From an uncultured Eubacterium sp. (GTDB lineage: Bacteria > Bacillota > Clostridia > Oscillospirales > Acutalibacteraceae): DNA of 64,000 nucleotides. How positions within the stretch are numbered: the first letter of the stretch is position 1; each line of letters begins with the position of its first letter. The position numbers and the translations under genes were made by a program. The stretch lies in the NCBI GenBank assembly GCA_900539325.1, contig UQCC01000004.1, forward strand, positions 92,046-156,045. The letters are read 5' to 3'. A model generated the notes under the pieces. The model was not told the DNA's origin, did no database searches, and saw only the letters and a list, made by a program, of their open reading frames with translations. Positions 31,870-41,080 of the stretch are shown in pieces.

Positions 31870-34560
31870 ATGAAAGAATATTTAAAAACGAAAGATGATG
31901 TTTTAGCCGAAGTTAAGTCCGGACAAAGCGGCCTTTCTTCTGCCGAAGCGTCAACAAGACTCGAACAAAACGGCAAAAACAAGCTTGCCGAGGGCAAGAA
32001 AGACAGTCTTATAAAACGCTTTTTGTCACAGCTTGCCGACCCTATGATCATCATTTTGATTGTTGCTGCCGTTATCAGTGCGGTTACCGCAACGGTAGGC
32101 GGTGAGGGCGAAGGCTATGCCGATGTAATCATCATTATGGTGGTTGTAATCATCAATGCGGTTTTGGGTGTTTATCAGGAAAGTAAGGCGGAAAAAGCGA
32201 TTGAAGCCTTGCAGGAAATAGCTGCCGCCACCTCAAAGGTTATTCGTGACGGTAAAATCTTTACCGTTAAAAGCGAAGATATCGCTGTTGGTGATATTGT
32301 AGTGCTTGAAGCGGGCGACAGCGTTCCTGCCGATTGCCGAATTATCGAATGTGCTTCTATGAAAATTGAGGAATCCGCACTTACAGGCGAATCGGTACCC
32401 GTTACAAAAACAGCAGAGCCTATTGACCCGCTTGGTTCTGACGATGTTCCGCTCGGCGACAGAAAAAATATGTGCTATATGGGTTCGTCCGTTGCATACG
32501 GCAGAGGTAAAGCCGTTGTTGTTGCAACGGGTATGGACACCGAAATGGGCAAAATTGCCGACGCTCTCACGCAGGCAAAGGATGAGGAAACACCTCTTCA
32601 AATCAAACTTAATCAGCTTTCAAAAATTTTGTCCTTTATTGTTTTGGGCATATGCGTGTTTATTTTTGCGTTTGATATTATTCGTGCGCTTGTTGTCGGT
32701 GACGCTGTTACATTGTCGTCAACACTTTCGTTCTTTATGGTTGCCGTGTCGCTTGCCGTTGCCGCAATTCCCGAAGGTCTTGCCGCAGTTGTAACAATCG
32801 TTTTGTCAATCGGAGTTACAAAGATGTCAAAGCGTAACGCTGTTATCCGTAAACTTACGGCTGTTGAAACTCTTGGATGTACACAGATTATTTGCTCGGA
32901 TAAAACAGGTACTCTCACTCAAAACAAAATGACCGTTGTTGACCATAAGGGTACAGATGAAAAACTTCTTGCAACGGCTATGGCTCTTTGCTGTGATGCC
33001 GAACTTCAGGATGACGGCACGGTTAAGGGTGAGCCTACCGAAGCCGCACTTGTTGCATATGCCGATAAACTCGGCTTGAAGAAAAATGAACTTGAAGATT
33101 CTTTCCCAAGAGTGGGTGAAGCTCCGTTTGATTCAGGCAGAAAGATGATGTCAACAATCCACAAAACACAAAACGGTTTTGTTCAGTATACAAAAGGTGC
33201 TCCGGATATTGTTCTTTCACTTTGCACAAGTGCTTATGTAGAAGGTAAAAAAGTGCCTATGACAGACGAAATTCGTCAGGCTATTTCTGCATCTAATAAA
33301 GAAATGGCGGATAAGGCTCTCCGTGTTCTTTGTGCGGCTATGAGAACTTACAGCGAACAGCCGTCAAATGAGCCTGATGAACTTGAACAAGACCTTTGCT
33401 ACATCGGTCTTACCGGTATGATTGACCCTGTTCGTCCTGAGGTTGTGGACGCAATCAAGGAATGTAAGAGTGCCGGAATTCGCCCGATTATGATTACAGG
33501 CGATCACAAAGATACAGCCGTTGCCATTGCAAAACAGCTTGGTATTATCGGTGCAAATCAAAAGGCTGTCACAGGTATGGAACTCAATTCTATGTCTGAT
33601 GAAGAACTTGATGAGCATATCGAGGAATATTCGGTTTATGCCCGTGTTCAGCCTGAGCATAAGGTTCGTATTGTTCAAGCTTGGAAAAAGCGTGGAAAGA
33701 TTACCGCAATGACCGGTGACGGTGTAAACGATGCTCCGTCAATCAAAAATGCCGATATCGGCGTTGGTATGGGTATTACAGGCACCGATGTAACAAAGAA
33801 TGTTGCCGATATGGTGCTTGCAGACGATAATTTTGCAACCATAGTTTCAGCTGTTGAAGAGGGCAGAAGAATTTATGATAATATTCGTAATTCTATTCAG
33901 TTCTTGCTTTCGTCAAATCTTTCTGAGGTTCTTTCAATATTCTTTGCAACACTTTGCGGTTTCACATTGTTTGAGCCTGTTCATTTGTTGTGGATAAATC
34001 TTATCACAGACTGCTTCCCGGCACTTGCTCTCGGCCTTGAAAAGGGCGACCCGGACATTATGAGTCGTAAGCCTCGAAACAGCAAGGACGGTATCTTTGC
34101 AGGCGGTATGGGCTTTGATTGTGCTTATCAGGGCGTTATGGTAACAGTGCTTACTCTTGTTGCCTATGTCCTCGGTATTGTTATGGCAAGCCCGGAGCAT
34201 ATGACATTGTCACAAATCTTTGCAGTCAACGATGCAAACGAAGCTACGCATTTGCTTCACCAAAACGGTATGACAATGGCGTTTCTGACACTTTCTATGG
34301 CAGAAATTTTTCATTCGTTCAATATGCGTTCTCGCCGTCAGTCAATCGCAAAAATGGGCAGTATGAACTGGTATTTGCTCGGTGCCATGGTGCTCTCACT
34401 TCTGCTTTCAAGTGCGGTAATTTATATTCCGTTCCTCAGCAAGGCATTTGATTTTGCACCTATCGATGCAAGAGAATACTTTGCAGCACTTCTCCTTGCA
34501 TTTATGGTTGTTCCGATTGTAGAAATCGTAAAGCTTATTCAGCGTAAAACTAACAAATAA
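31870..34560 (+). CDS. P-type cation ATPase (P2A/PMR1-like), probable Mn2+/Ca2+ exporter
   Basis: The 896-aa membrane pump has all P-type ATPase landmarks: the TGES actuator motif (ALTGESVPVTK), the phosphorylation site SDKTGTLTQNKMTVV, the PEGL motif in helix 4 (VAAIPEGLAAVVTI), KGAPD in the nucleotide domain, MITGDHKDTA and MTGDGVNDAPSIKNADIG, and ten or so transmembrane helices. The short N-terminus YLKTKDDVLAEVKSGQSGLS is a cation-ATPase N domain. Homologues are usually annotated as Ca2+-transporting, but the upstream Mn2+ riboswitch argues that the physiological signal, and probably a substrate, is Mn2+. It is monocistronic with a strong terminator. Confidence 0.93.
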   Translation: MKEYLKTKDDVLAEVKSGQSGLSSAEASTRLEQNGKNKLAEGKKDSLIKRFLSQLADPMIIILIVAAVISAVTATVGGEGEGYADVIIIMVVVIINAVLGVYQESKAEKAIEALQEIAAATSKVIRDGKIFTVKSEDIAVGDIVVLEAGDSVPADCRIIECASMKIEESALTGESVPVTKTAEPIDPLGSDDVPLGDRKNMCYMGSSVAYGRGKAVVVATGMDTEMGKIADALTQAKDEETPLQIKLNQLSKILSFIVLGICVFIFAFDIIRALVVGDAVTLSSTLSFFMVAVSLAVAAIPEGLAAVVTIVLSIGVTKMSKRNAVIRKLTAVETLGCTQIICSDKTGTLTQNKMTVVDHKGTDEKLLATAMALCCDAELQDDGTVKGEPTEAALVAYADKLGLKKNELEDSFPRVGEAPFDSGRKMMSTIHKTQNGFVQYTKGAPDIVLSLCTSAYVEGKKVPMTDEIRQAISASNKEMADKALRVLCAAMRTYSEQPSNEPDELEQDLCYIGLTGMIDPVRPEVVDAIKECKSAGIRPIMITGDHKDTAVAIAKQLGIIGANQKAVTGMELNSMSDEELDEHIEEYSVYARVQPEHKVRIVQAWKKRGKITAMTGDGVNDAPSIKNADIGVGMGITGTDVTKNVADMVLADDNFATIVSAVEEGRRIYDNIRNSIQFLLSSNLSEVLSIFFATLCGFTLFEPVHLLWINLITDCFPALALGLEKGDPDIMSRKPRNSKDGIFAGGMGFDCAYQGVMVTVLTLVAYVLGIVMASPEHMTLSQIFAVNDANEATHLLHQNGMTMAFLTLSMAEIFHSFNMRSRRQSIAKMGSMNWYLLGAMVLSLLLSSAVIYIPFLSKAFDFAPIDAREYFAALLLAFMVVPIVEIVKLIQRKTNK

Positions 34561-34565
34561 CTAAT

Positions 34566-34598
34566 AAATCCCGAAGCCAAACGGTTTCGGGATTTTAC
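34566..34598 (+). terminator. intrinsic terminator after the P-type ATPase
   Basis: AAATCCCGAAGCC (34566-34578) pairs with GGTTTCGGGATTT (34583-34595), loop AAAC. Confidence 0.88.
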
Positions 34599-34647
34599 TT
34601 TACTTTGTATTTAAAAGGGTGTAATATGAGGTAAAGAGGTGAAATGT

Positions 34648-35061
34648 ATGTGGTGGTTATTTGCACTGCTCTCGGCGGTATTTGCCGCACTCACTTCTAT
34701 TCTTGCAAAAGTCGGAATAGAAGATGTGGATTCAAATTTAGCAACGGCTATCCGTACTGTTGTTGTGGTCGGAATGTCTTGGCTTATGGTGTTTGTTACA
34801 AACGCACAGTCGGGTATTACAAATATCGGCAAAAAAAGTTGGATATTCCTTGTCCTTTCAGGTCTTGCAACAGGTGCATCGTGGCTTTGCTATTACAAGG
34901 CTATTCAAATGGGCGATGTTTCCAAGGTTGTGCCGATAGATAAACTCAGCGTTGTGTTTACCCTCATTCTTGCATTTATCTTTTTGCACGAGGATTTCAA
35001 TGCAAAATCGCTTGTCGGCTGTATTCTCATCGCAGCAGGTACATTGTTTATGGTGTTATAA
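34648..35061 (+). CDS. half-size EamA (DMT superfamily) transporter
   Basis: A 137-aa membrane protein with five hydrophobic segments that corresponds to one EamA repeat (AALTSILAKVGIEDVDSNLA at the start, GASWLCYYKAIQMGDVSKVVPIDKLS and LGxx-type end IAAGTLFMVL). Full DMT proteins have two repeats; half-size ones work as dimers. The ATG at 34648 is preceded by AGAGGTG; a GTG three codons earlier is possible. Substrate is unknown. It has a strong terminator after it. Confidence 0.85.
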   Translation: MWWLFALLSAVFAALTSILAKVGIEDVDSNLATAIRTVVVVGMSWLMVFVTNAQSGITNIGKKSWIFLVLSGLATGASWLCYYKAIQMGDVSKVVPIDKLSVVFTLILAFIFLHEDFNAKSLVGCILIAAGTLFMVL

Positions 35062-35066
35062 GAATA

Positions 35067-35096
35067 AAAGAGGACTGCATTTAGTCCTCTTTTTTG
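35067..35096. terminator. bidirectional intrinsic terminator
   Basis: AAAGAGGACT (35067-35076) pairs with AGTCCTCTTT (35083-35092), followed by T. It separates EamA from the convergent PfkB kinase. Confidence 0.9.
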
Positions 35097-35108
35097 TATG
35101 TTTTGTTA

Positions 35109-36128
35109 TTATGCACGGGCAACCATTTCGCCGTACTGTTCTTTTGATTTTTTGATGAATTCTTCAACCTGAAGTGCAGACGGCATAGCGTCCGAACAAC
35201 TGTGTGATGAAATCAATATGCTTGCCGAAGCGGAGCCGAATTCAAGACAATCAATAATGTCCTTGCCTTGAAGCAGGCTGTAAAGGAACGATGAGCCGTA
35301 GCCGTCACCACCGCCGAAACCTTTGAGCATAACAGCAGGGAACGGCTTGATGTTGTAAAACTTGCCGTCATTTGTGTAAGCGGTTGAACCGTCTTTGCCG
35401 TGCTTGATGACGCAGATTGAAGCGCCGAAACTTTGCCAGTATTTAGCCGATTCGGGGTCACTGCCTTTAACACCGATAATGCCTTCCGTAAGGTCAAATT
35501 CCTCACGGCTGCCCATAATGATGTCGGCATTTTGGGCAACGATGCTGTAATATACGGCAATTTCGTCCTTGCTCTTCCAGGTGTATTCTCTGTAATCTAT
35601 GTCGAATACAATCCTTGTATTGTTCTTTTTAGCAAGCATCATAGCTTTGAGGCAAGCCTCTCTTGACGGACTTTTTGCAAGTGCCGTGCCGCTTATAACT
35701 ATTGCCTTTGCCGATGCAATGTATTCCTCGTCAATGTCGCCCGGCTCAAGGCAAAAGTCTGCAACATTATCTCTGTACATAAGAATTGATGAGCTTTCTT
35801 TTGAAAGAATTTCGGTAAATGTAAGACCGATTTTCTCTCCGTTTTTCGCTCTTGTGATTTTTGAAGTGTCAATGCCTTCATTTTCAAAATAATCAACCAC
35901 ATAGTCGCCGAATTGGTCGTCGCTTACGCATCCGCAAAAGCCGACCTTGCAGCCGAGCCTTGCCAAACCTACGGCAATGTTTGCAGGCGAGCCGCCCACA
36001 TATTTGTTAAAGTTAGCCGACTCCGACAGCGGTCTGTACATGTCAGTCGGATTAAAGTCAATGGCTATTCTGCCGATCGGTATAAAATCAAGCGGCTTTG
36101 ACATATCAAATGTTACATATTTTTGCAT
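35109..36128 (-). CDS. PfkB-family sugar kinase, IolC-like (5-dehydro-2-deoxygluconokinase)
   Basis: A 339-aa ribokinase-fold kinase. The N-terminus (DFIPIGRIAIDFNPTDMYRP, then FNKYVGGSPANIAVGLARLG) closely resembles IolC, which phosphorylates 5-dehydro-2-deoxy-D-gluconate in inositol breakdown, and VSDDQFGDYVVDYFENEGID continues the match. The C-terminal PfkB signature is GFGGGDGYGSSFLYSLL: the catalytic Asp is present, although the usual GAGD is GGGD. No other iol gene is nearby, so the assignment to inositol catabolism is not supported by context and another sugar is possible. The ATG has AAGGGG 9 nt upstream. Confidence 0.78.
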   Translation of the reverse strand: MQKYVTFDMSKPLDFIPIGRIAIDFNPTDMYRPLSESANFNKYVGGSPANIAVGLARLGCKVGFCGCVSDDQFGDYVVDYFENEGIDTSKITRAKNGEKIGLTFTEILSKESSSILMYRDNVADFCLEPGDIDEEYIASAKAIVISGTALAKSPSREACLKAMMLAKKNNTRIVFDIDYREYTWKSKDEIAVYYSIVAQNADIIMGSREEFDLTEGIIGVKGSDPESAKYWQSFGASICVIKHGKDGSTAYTNDGKFYNIKPFPAVMLKGFGGGDGYGSSFLYSLLQGKDIIDCLEFGSASASILISSHSCSDAMPSALQVEEFIKKSKEQYGEMVARA

Positions 36129-36203
36129 AATTTTTACCCCTTTATATGCTAAAATGTTTTGTTCTTGTTTGTCTTGCTTGTGCTAATATTAAGATTTTTT
36201 AAT

Positions 36204-36535
36204 AGCAGAGTTGCCCGTAAGCCGAGTTCTGTCGTGGACGATTATCTATCTCGACAAGATGTTGCCACCTTGCTCAAGCCACCCGTCGGAGTTATGTGGC
36301 GAGCAACCAACTCTCCGGTCGGTGTTGCAGCGGATAGGGTTTACATGGCAGAGAATGTCTCCACTCTCTCGGTGAGCTCTTACCTCGCCTTTCCACCCTT
36401 ACCGTAAAAACGGCGGTTTATTTCTGTTGCACTTTCCCTAAGGTCACCCTCGGCGGCCGTTAGCCGTTATCCTGCTCTGTGCTGCTCGGACTTTCCTCAT
36501 AATCAAAGATTACGCAACCGTCTGGACAACTCTAT
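36204..36535 (-). ncRNA. rnpB: RNase P RNA, bacterial class A
   Basis: Minus-strand RNA with the conserved core pieces in order: P1 5' strand AGAGTTGTCC, CCAGACGGTTGCG, GAGGAAAGTCCG (P4 region, CR-I), AGGGTGACC, CCACATAACTCCGACGGGTGGC, and 3' ACAGAACTCGGCTTACGGGCAACTCT, whose end closes P1. This RNA is the catalytic component that matures tRNA 5' ends. The region therefore explains the apparently gene-free stretch between the PfkB kinase and LCP genes. Confidence 0.95.
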
Positions 36536-36540
36536 CTTAT

Positions 36541-36569
36541 ATAATAAATTATTCCGCCTCAAATTGCAA
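36541..36569 (-). promoter_or_regulatory. sigma-A promoter of rnpB
   Basis: Minus strand TTGCAA (36569-36564), 17-nt spacer, TATTAT (36546-36541). The predicted start near 36534 coincides with the base of P1. Confidence 0.75.
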
Positions 36570-36585
36570 TATTAAATAAAAAAAG

Positions 36586-36614
36586 TTGAAAATAAATTCC
36601 ATATGGTGTAAACT
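36586..36614 (+). promoter_or_regulatory. probable sigma-A promoter of the LCP gene
   Basis: TTGAAA (36586-36591), 17-nt spacer, TAAACT (36609-36614); back-to-back with the rnpB promoter. Confidence 0.5.
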
Positions 36615-36655
36615 TACTTTGTTATATGATTTTAAAATAAAGGAAAGGTGTTATT

Positions 36656-37945
36656 ATGCCTCGTTTTGATGAAGAGGGCTTTAACCCTAAAAAGAGAATA
36701 GACAATGACAGCAGGGACAGAAGCGTTCCCGTTGACGAAGATTATTTTAATCAAAATGATTTTAACAGCGATGATGTTATAGACAATCAGAATACCACCG
36801 ATATTGACCTTGATGCGTTTATGAAAGAATTTGAAGAGCCGAAACGCTCAGCCCGTCAAAGCGCAGATGATTTTGTGCCGCAGGTTTATATTGACCGAGA
36901 TGCCGAAAAACGCAGAGAAAACGAAGAGCGTGCACGCAAAAGGAGAGAATCATCGCCTCCGCCTCGCCGCAAAAGAAAAAAGAGTTCAGGAGCGAACAAG
37001 GCAAAAAATATTTTCAGAGCGATTATTGCCGTTATCCTTGTTGCACTCATCGGAGCAGGCTGTTTTGTCGGCAACGCAATGGGCAAAGTGACCTATGACG
37101 ATAAACGCAAAAATCAATATGTCAGCAGGTCGGATTTGGCTCATTCGTCAAGCGTAACAAATATTCTTTTGCTCGGCGTTGATGCCCGTAATCCAAAAGA
37201 CGATACCGCTTCACGCTCCGACTCTATGATGCTTATTTCTATTGACAAGGCACATAATTGTGTCAAGATGGTGTCGTTTTTGCGTGATACTTGGGTGTAT
37301 ATTCCGTGTATTGATAAAAAGCAACGACTCAATGCCGCATGTCAGTATGACGGATATAACGGCGTTGTTGATACAATAGAATATAATTTCGGCATAGATA
37401 TTGACGGATATGTTGTTGCCGATTTTGAAATGTTCAAAGTCCTTGTTGACAGTATCGGCGGCGTAGAGGTTGAAGTAAGTGAAAAGGAAGCAAAAGAAGT
37501 AACTTCACATAAAGGCAGATACGGCAATGTTAAGCTTGACGCAGGTAAATATAAGCTTACCGGCGAACAGGCACTCGCTTATTGCAGAATCAGAAAGATA
37601 GACACCGACTTTATGCGTGCGTACCGTCAAAGAACCGTTATGCAAGCCATCCTCAAAAGCGTAAAATCGGCAAATCCGATTAAACTTGTTTCAATGGCAA
37701 GCAAAGCCGCACCGTATATCGAAACAAATCTTTCAAAGACAAAAATCATTTCATCCGGTTTAAAGGCGCTTCCTTGTATCGGCGATATGGCAGAAGTCCG
37801 TGTTCCGTTTGACGGCACTTGGCAGTATGCAACAATCGGCGGTGCAAGCGTTATCACAATAGATGTTGATAAGAATAAGGAGCAGCTTAAAGATTTGATT
37901 TATAACAAAACCGCCGCAGAGATAAAGGCAGAACAAAATAATTAA
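36656..37945 (+). CDS. LytR-CpsA-Psr (LCP) family wall-polymer ligase
   Basis: The 429-aa protein has a long charged cytoplasmic N-terminus (about 1-115, ending in a PPPRRKRKK basic patch), one transmembrane helix (IIAVILVALIGAGCFVGNAM, about 122-141), and an extracellular LCP domain starting at SSVTNILLLGVDARNPKDDTASRSDSM. The Asp and Arg residues typical of the pyrophosphate-binding pocket are present (GVDAR, TASRSDSM, SFLRDTWV, AYCRIRKIDTDFMRAYRQR). LCP enzymes attach teichoic acids or capsule to peptidoglycan from undecaprenyl-PP intermediates. The TagF-like genes at 42-44 kb could provide such polymers. Confidence 0.92.
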   Translation: MPRFDEEGFNPKKRIDNDSRDRSVPVDEDYFNQNDFNSDDVIDNQNTTDIDLDAFMKEFEEPKRSARQSADDFVPQVYIDRDAEKRRENEERARKRRESSPPPRRKRKKSSGANKAKNIFRAIIAVILVALIGAGCFVGNAMGKVTYDDKRKNQYVSRSDLAHSSSVTNILLLGVDARNPKDDTASRSDSMMLISIDKAHNCVKMVSFLRDTWVYIPCIDKKQRLNAACQYDGYNGVVDTIEYNFGIDIDGYVVADFEMFKVLVDSIGGVEVEVSEKEAKEVTSHKGRYGNVKLDAGKYKLTGEQALAYCRIRKIDTDFMRAYRQRTVMQAILKSVKSANPIKLVSMASKAAPYIETNLSKTKIISSGLKALPCIGDMAEVRVPFDGTWQYATIGGASVITIDVDKNKEQLKDLIYNKTAAEIKAEQNN

Positions 37946-37998
37946 AATTTTTTGGCGTGCTTACTGTATACAAGCCTGAATTATTCATAGTTTGTAAA

Positions 37999-38027
37999 TT
38001 GACTTTGTATATTCGGTTTGGTATAAT
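37999..38027 (+). promoter_or_regulatory. sigma-A promoter of the GH20-M28 operon
   Basis: TTGACT (37999-38004), 17-nt spacer, perfect TATAAT (38022-38027). Start near 38034. Confidence 0.8.
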
Positions 38028-38070
38028 GATATAAGTCGTTTTGTGCGGCAATAATATATGGAGAAAAAAT

Positions 38071-39669
38071 ATGTTATCAGTTATTCCTGCCCCTAAAAAG
38101 GCGAAAGAACTCGGCGGAATTTTTGTTCTGCCTGGAACAGTAAGAGTGAAATCCGATTTTGAGCTTCCGCTTTTGGAGGGTAAAGTTGAATTTTGTGACA
38201 GTGAAGAGGAAGCCTCCGTCATTGTCATAAAAGATGACAAAATTGCCGAAGAAGGCTATATTCTCGGTGTAACAAGAGAGAATATTGTCATTTTTGCAAG
38301 CAAAAAAATCGGCGTTTATTACGCACTTCAAACCGTTCGCCAACTTGCACATCTCGATACAGGCGGCAGGGAGGTGCTTTGCTGTGACATTGAAGATGAG
38401 CCTCGCTTTGGTTTCAGAGGCCTTTCTCTTGATGTTTCCCGTCATTTTTACGATGTTGATTATGTAAAAAAATATCTTGATTGGATGTTTATGCAAAAAC
38501 TTAATGTTTTTCATTGGCACTTGACCGATGATGCGGGATGGCGAGTTGAAATTAAAAAGTATCCTCTTTTGACTGAAATCGGCTCAAAGCGTGCCTATAC
38601 ACAACTTGACGGTTGGCATTCAACAAAGATGGAACAAAAGCCGTATTCGGGCTATTATACACAGGAGCAGATTAAGGAAATAGTTGCTTATGCAAAAGAG
38701 CGTGGCATTACAGTTATTCCGGAGGTCGATTTTCCTGCTCATTGCGCTGCTGTTTTTGCAGCATACAGTGACCTTGCGTGCTGTGATTTAAAGCGTGATG
38801 TTCCGGGCTATTTCGGTGCAAAAATTCCAACAAAGATTTTTAATCAAAAGGATTGGAACAGAACGCTTTGTATGGGCAAGGAAGAAAGTTTGCAGTTCGT
38901 TTATGATGTTCTTGACGAAATCTGTGATATGTTTGATTCGCCGTATATTCATGTAGGCGGTGACGAAGCTCCTAAAGACGAGTGGAAAAAATGCCCTAAT
39001 TGTCAAAGAGTGATTAAAGAGAATAATCTCAAAAATGAAGAAGAACTTCAGGGTTGGTTTGAAAACAAATTGTCACAGTACCTTAAAACAAAGGGCAGGC
39101 AAATGATTGGCTGGAACGAAGTTCTTGAAGGTAAAAATATTGATACAAGCGATAAGAATATTGTTGTACAGTATTGGACTCCAAAGCGTGATAAAAATGC
39201 GGAAGCGTATGTCAACAGCGGCGGAAAGATGATTATGAGCAATCATCAATCGTTTTATTTTGATATGCCTTACGCTCAATATTCGCTTAAAAAAACATAC
39301 AAATTCAAGCCTGAAAACTTTGGTGTAACCAATGATAATATAAAAAATGTTCTCGGTGTAGAGGGCGAAGTATGGACAGAATGGATTAGAGGCAGAGAGA
39401 GGCTCGAAATGCTTGTTTTCCCGCGTATGCAGGCACTTTCCGAGGTCGCATGGTCACCTGAAGAAAAGCGTGATTTTGCGGACTTCAAGTTAAGACTTGA
39501 TGATTTCAAGCCTACTTTTGACGCTATGGGTATCAACTATGCGGTTGATAAAATTTCTATGCTTACAAATCCGTTTAAGCGTTCAAAGATTTTGAAAAAG
39601 TTTTCAAAGGGAAATACCGAACTTGAAAATCAGTTGAATGCGCAATATAAAACTAAAGGAGAACGATAA
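38071..39669 (+). CDS. beta-N-acetylhexosaminidase, glycoside hydrolase family 20
   Basis: The 532-aa enzyme removes terminal GlcNAc or GalNAc. It has a GH20b-type N-terminal domain, then the catalytic barrel beginning FRGLSLDVSRHFYDVDYVKK, with FHWHLTDDAGWRVEIKKYP, HCAAVF, and the catalytic pair in YIHVGGDEAPKDEW (Asp-Glu, about 303-304) of the substrate-assisted mechanism; WTEWIRGRERLEMLVFPRMQ is also typical. No signal peptide, so it is intracellular. I start at 38071 because GGAG lies 8-11 nt upstream; the longer frame to 38041 has no such site. An M28 peptidase gene starts one nucleotide after its stop. Confidence 0.92.
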   Translation: MLSVIPAPKKAKELGGIFVLPGTVRVKSDFELPLLEGKVEFCDSEEEASVIVIKDDKIAEEGYILGVTRENIVIFASKKIGVYYALQTVRQLAHLDTGGREVLCCDIEDEPRFGFRGLSLDVSRHFYDVDYVKKYLDWMFMQKLNVFHWHLTDDAGWRVEIKKYPLLTEIGSKRAYTQLDGWHSTKMEQKPYSGYYTQEQIKEIVAYAKERGITVIPEVDFPAHCAAVFAAYSDLACCDLKRDVPGYFGAKIPTKIFNQKDWNRTLCMGKEESLQFVYDVLDEICDMFDSPYIHVGGDEAPKDEWKKCPNCQRVIKENNLKNEEELQGWFENKLSQYLKTKGRQMIGWNEVLEGKNIDTSDKNIVVQYWTPKRDKNAEAYVNSGGKMIMSNHQSFYFDMPYAQYSLKKTYKFKPENFGVTNDNIKNVLGVEGEVWTEWIRGRERLEMLVFPRMQALSEVAWSPEEKRDFADFKLRLDDFKPTFDAMGINYAVDKISMLTNPFKRSKILKKFSKGNTELENQLNAQYKTKGER

Positions 39670-39670
39670 A

Positions 39671-40966
39671 ATGAAATTTAAAGATTTTCCGCAGGCGGTT
39701 ATTGATGAAAATGTTGATTATACCGTTCACGAGATAACCAATGTTATCAAAAGATACGGACCTCGTGAGTCCGGCAACAAAAATTGCCTTGCAACACAAA
39801 AGCACATTGACAAAGAGATGAAGCCGTTTTGCGACGAAACGGGATTTGAATCTTACAAAATGGCACCAAAAGCATTCTTGCACTTTACCAAGACAGTTTC
39901 TGTCGTAATTATTTTGGCTGTTGTTGTTTGTCTCGGATTGGTTTATACAGGCGTCATCAGCGGTATCGGCGGTTCGGATTTCTTCCTTCCGCAGTGTATC
40001 GTGGGCGGTGTTATTGCAATCGGTCTTTTTATCACAGCAATGGAATTCTTGCTCTACAAGCAGTTCTGTGATGTTTTCTACAAGAAAATTGACGGACATA
40101 ACTATTATGCAGTTCGTAAGCCGCAAGGCGAAGTTAAAAGAAGAATTATCATTTCCGGTCACTGCGATTCAGCTTATCAGTGGCGTCACCTTTACTATGC
40201 AAAGGGCAAAATTCCGCTTATGGGCATTTGTATGGGCGGAACAATCGGTGGTGCGTTCATTTCTGTAATAATTGCAATTATCGCAATTATTGCTAATTTT
40301 GTTGATATGGGTGCATTCGGTGACTTTATGGTGAATTACAGCTTCTATTTCCATATTATCACCGCACTGTTTATGGTAACTCTTTATCTTTTTGTTGACT
40401 TCAAAACTATTTCACCGGGTGCAAATGACAATCTTACAGGTACTTATTCTGCTGTATGTGCACTTCGTATGCTCGATATGGCAGGTGTTGAATTTGAAAA
40501 TACCGAGGTTGTTGCAATGATTACCGACGGTGAGGAAGCAGGTCTCAGAGGCTGTAAAGATTGGGCAAAGAAACATAAGGATGAATATACAAATTCAGGC
40601 GTAGAAACCGCTGTTCTTTGTGTTGACACTCTTACCGACCTTGAATACCTCAATGTTTATTCCCGTGATATGACAGGCACAGTAAAACACTCTCAGCCTT
40701 TCAGCCAGCTCGTTATGGATTCTGCAAAGGAAGCAGGTCACGATGATTTGAAGTTTGCAAATGTGTTCTTCGGTTCATCGGATGCTGCCGCATTTACTCA
40801 AGAGGGAATTACAGCTACCTGTCTTGCCGCTATGGACCCTACTCCTGCCGATTACTATCACAATGTTCGTGACAACTATGACAGACTTGTTCCCGAAGCC
40901 ATCAAAACAGGCTATGAGGTTATCCTTTCAACTATCTTTAACTTTGATGAAAAAGGTCTTAACTAA
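39671..40966 (+). CDS. M28 family zinc peptidase with two membrane-segment pairs
   Basis: A 431-aa predicted aminopeptidase. Zinc-ligand motifs of M28 are seen in order: ISGHCDSAYQW (His), GANDNLTGTYSAV (bridging Asp), DGEEAGLRG (Glu), VDTLTDLEYL (Asp) and DYYHNVRDNYDRL (His). Unusually, hydrophobic stretches lie at about 82-115, 118-145, 190-215 and 225-250, so the enzyme is membrane-embedded. The ATG at 39671 follows AAAGGAGA and lies 1 nt after the GH20 stop, so the two are co-translated; the frame upstream to 39638 overlaps GH20 and is rejected. Peptide substrate is unknown. Confidence 0.85.
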   Translation: MKFKDFPQAVIDENVDYTVHEITNVIKRYGPRESGNKNCLATQKHIDKEMKPFCDETGFESYKMAPKAFLHFTKTVSVVIILAVVVCLGLVYTGVISGIGGSDFFLPQCIVGGVIAIGLFITAMEFLLYKQFCDVFYKKIDGHNYYAVRKPQGEVKRRIIISGHCDSAYQWRHLYYAKGKIPLMGICMGGTIGGAFISVIIAIIAIIANFVDMGAFGDFMVNYSFYFHIITALFMVTLYLFVDFKTISPGANDNLTGTYSAVCALRMLDMAGVEFENTEVVAMITDGEEAGLRGCKDWAKKHKDEYTNSGVETAVLCVDTLTDLEYLNVYSRDMTGTVKHSQPFSQLVMDSAKEAGHDDLKFANVFFGSSDAAAFTQEGITATCLAAMDPTPADYYHNVRDNYDRLVPEAIKTGYEVILSTIFNFDEKGLN

Positions 40967-40978
40967 CATATAATTATT

Positions 40979-41012
40979 AAAGAAATCCTGCTTTTAACGG
41001 GATTTCTTTTAT
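40979..41012 (+). terminator. intrinsic terminator of the GH20-M28 operon
   Basis: AAAGAAATCC (40979-40988) pairs with GGATTTCTTT (41000-41009), then T. Confidence 0.85.
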
Positions 41013-41018
41013 TTTATA

Positions 41019-41047
41019 TTGTATCTTATTATATTTTATGGTAAAAT
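41019..41047 (+). promoter_or_regulatory. sigma-A promoter of glyA
   Basis: TTGTAT (41019-41024), 17-nt spacer, TAAAAT (41042-41047). Confidence 0.55.
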
Positions 41048-41080
41048 GGTTACATATATTAAATTATCGGAGGAATAAAT

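Noticed and set aside
36159..36407. Plus-strand frame of 82 codons between the PfkB kinase and LCP genes
   Set aside because: The region is the RNase P RNA gene on the other strand; conserved RNA motifs explain it fully.
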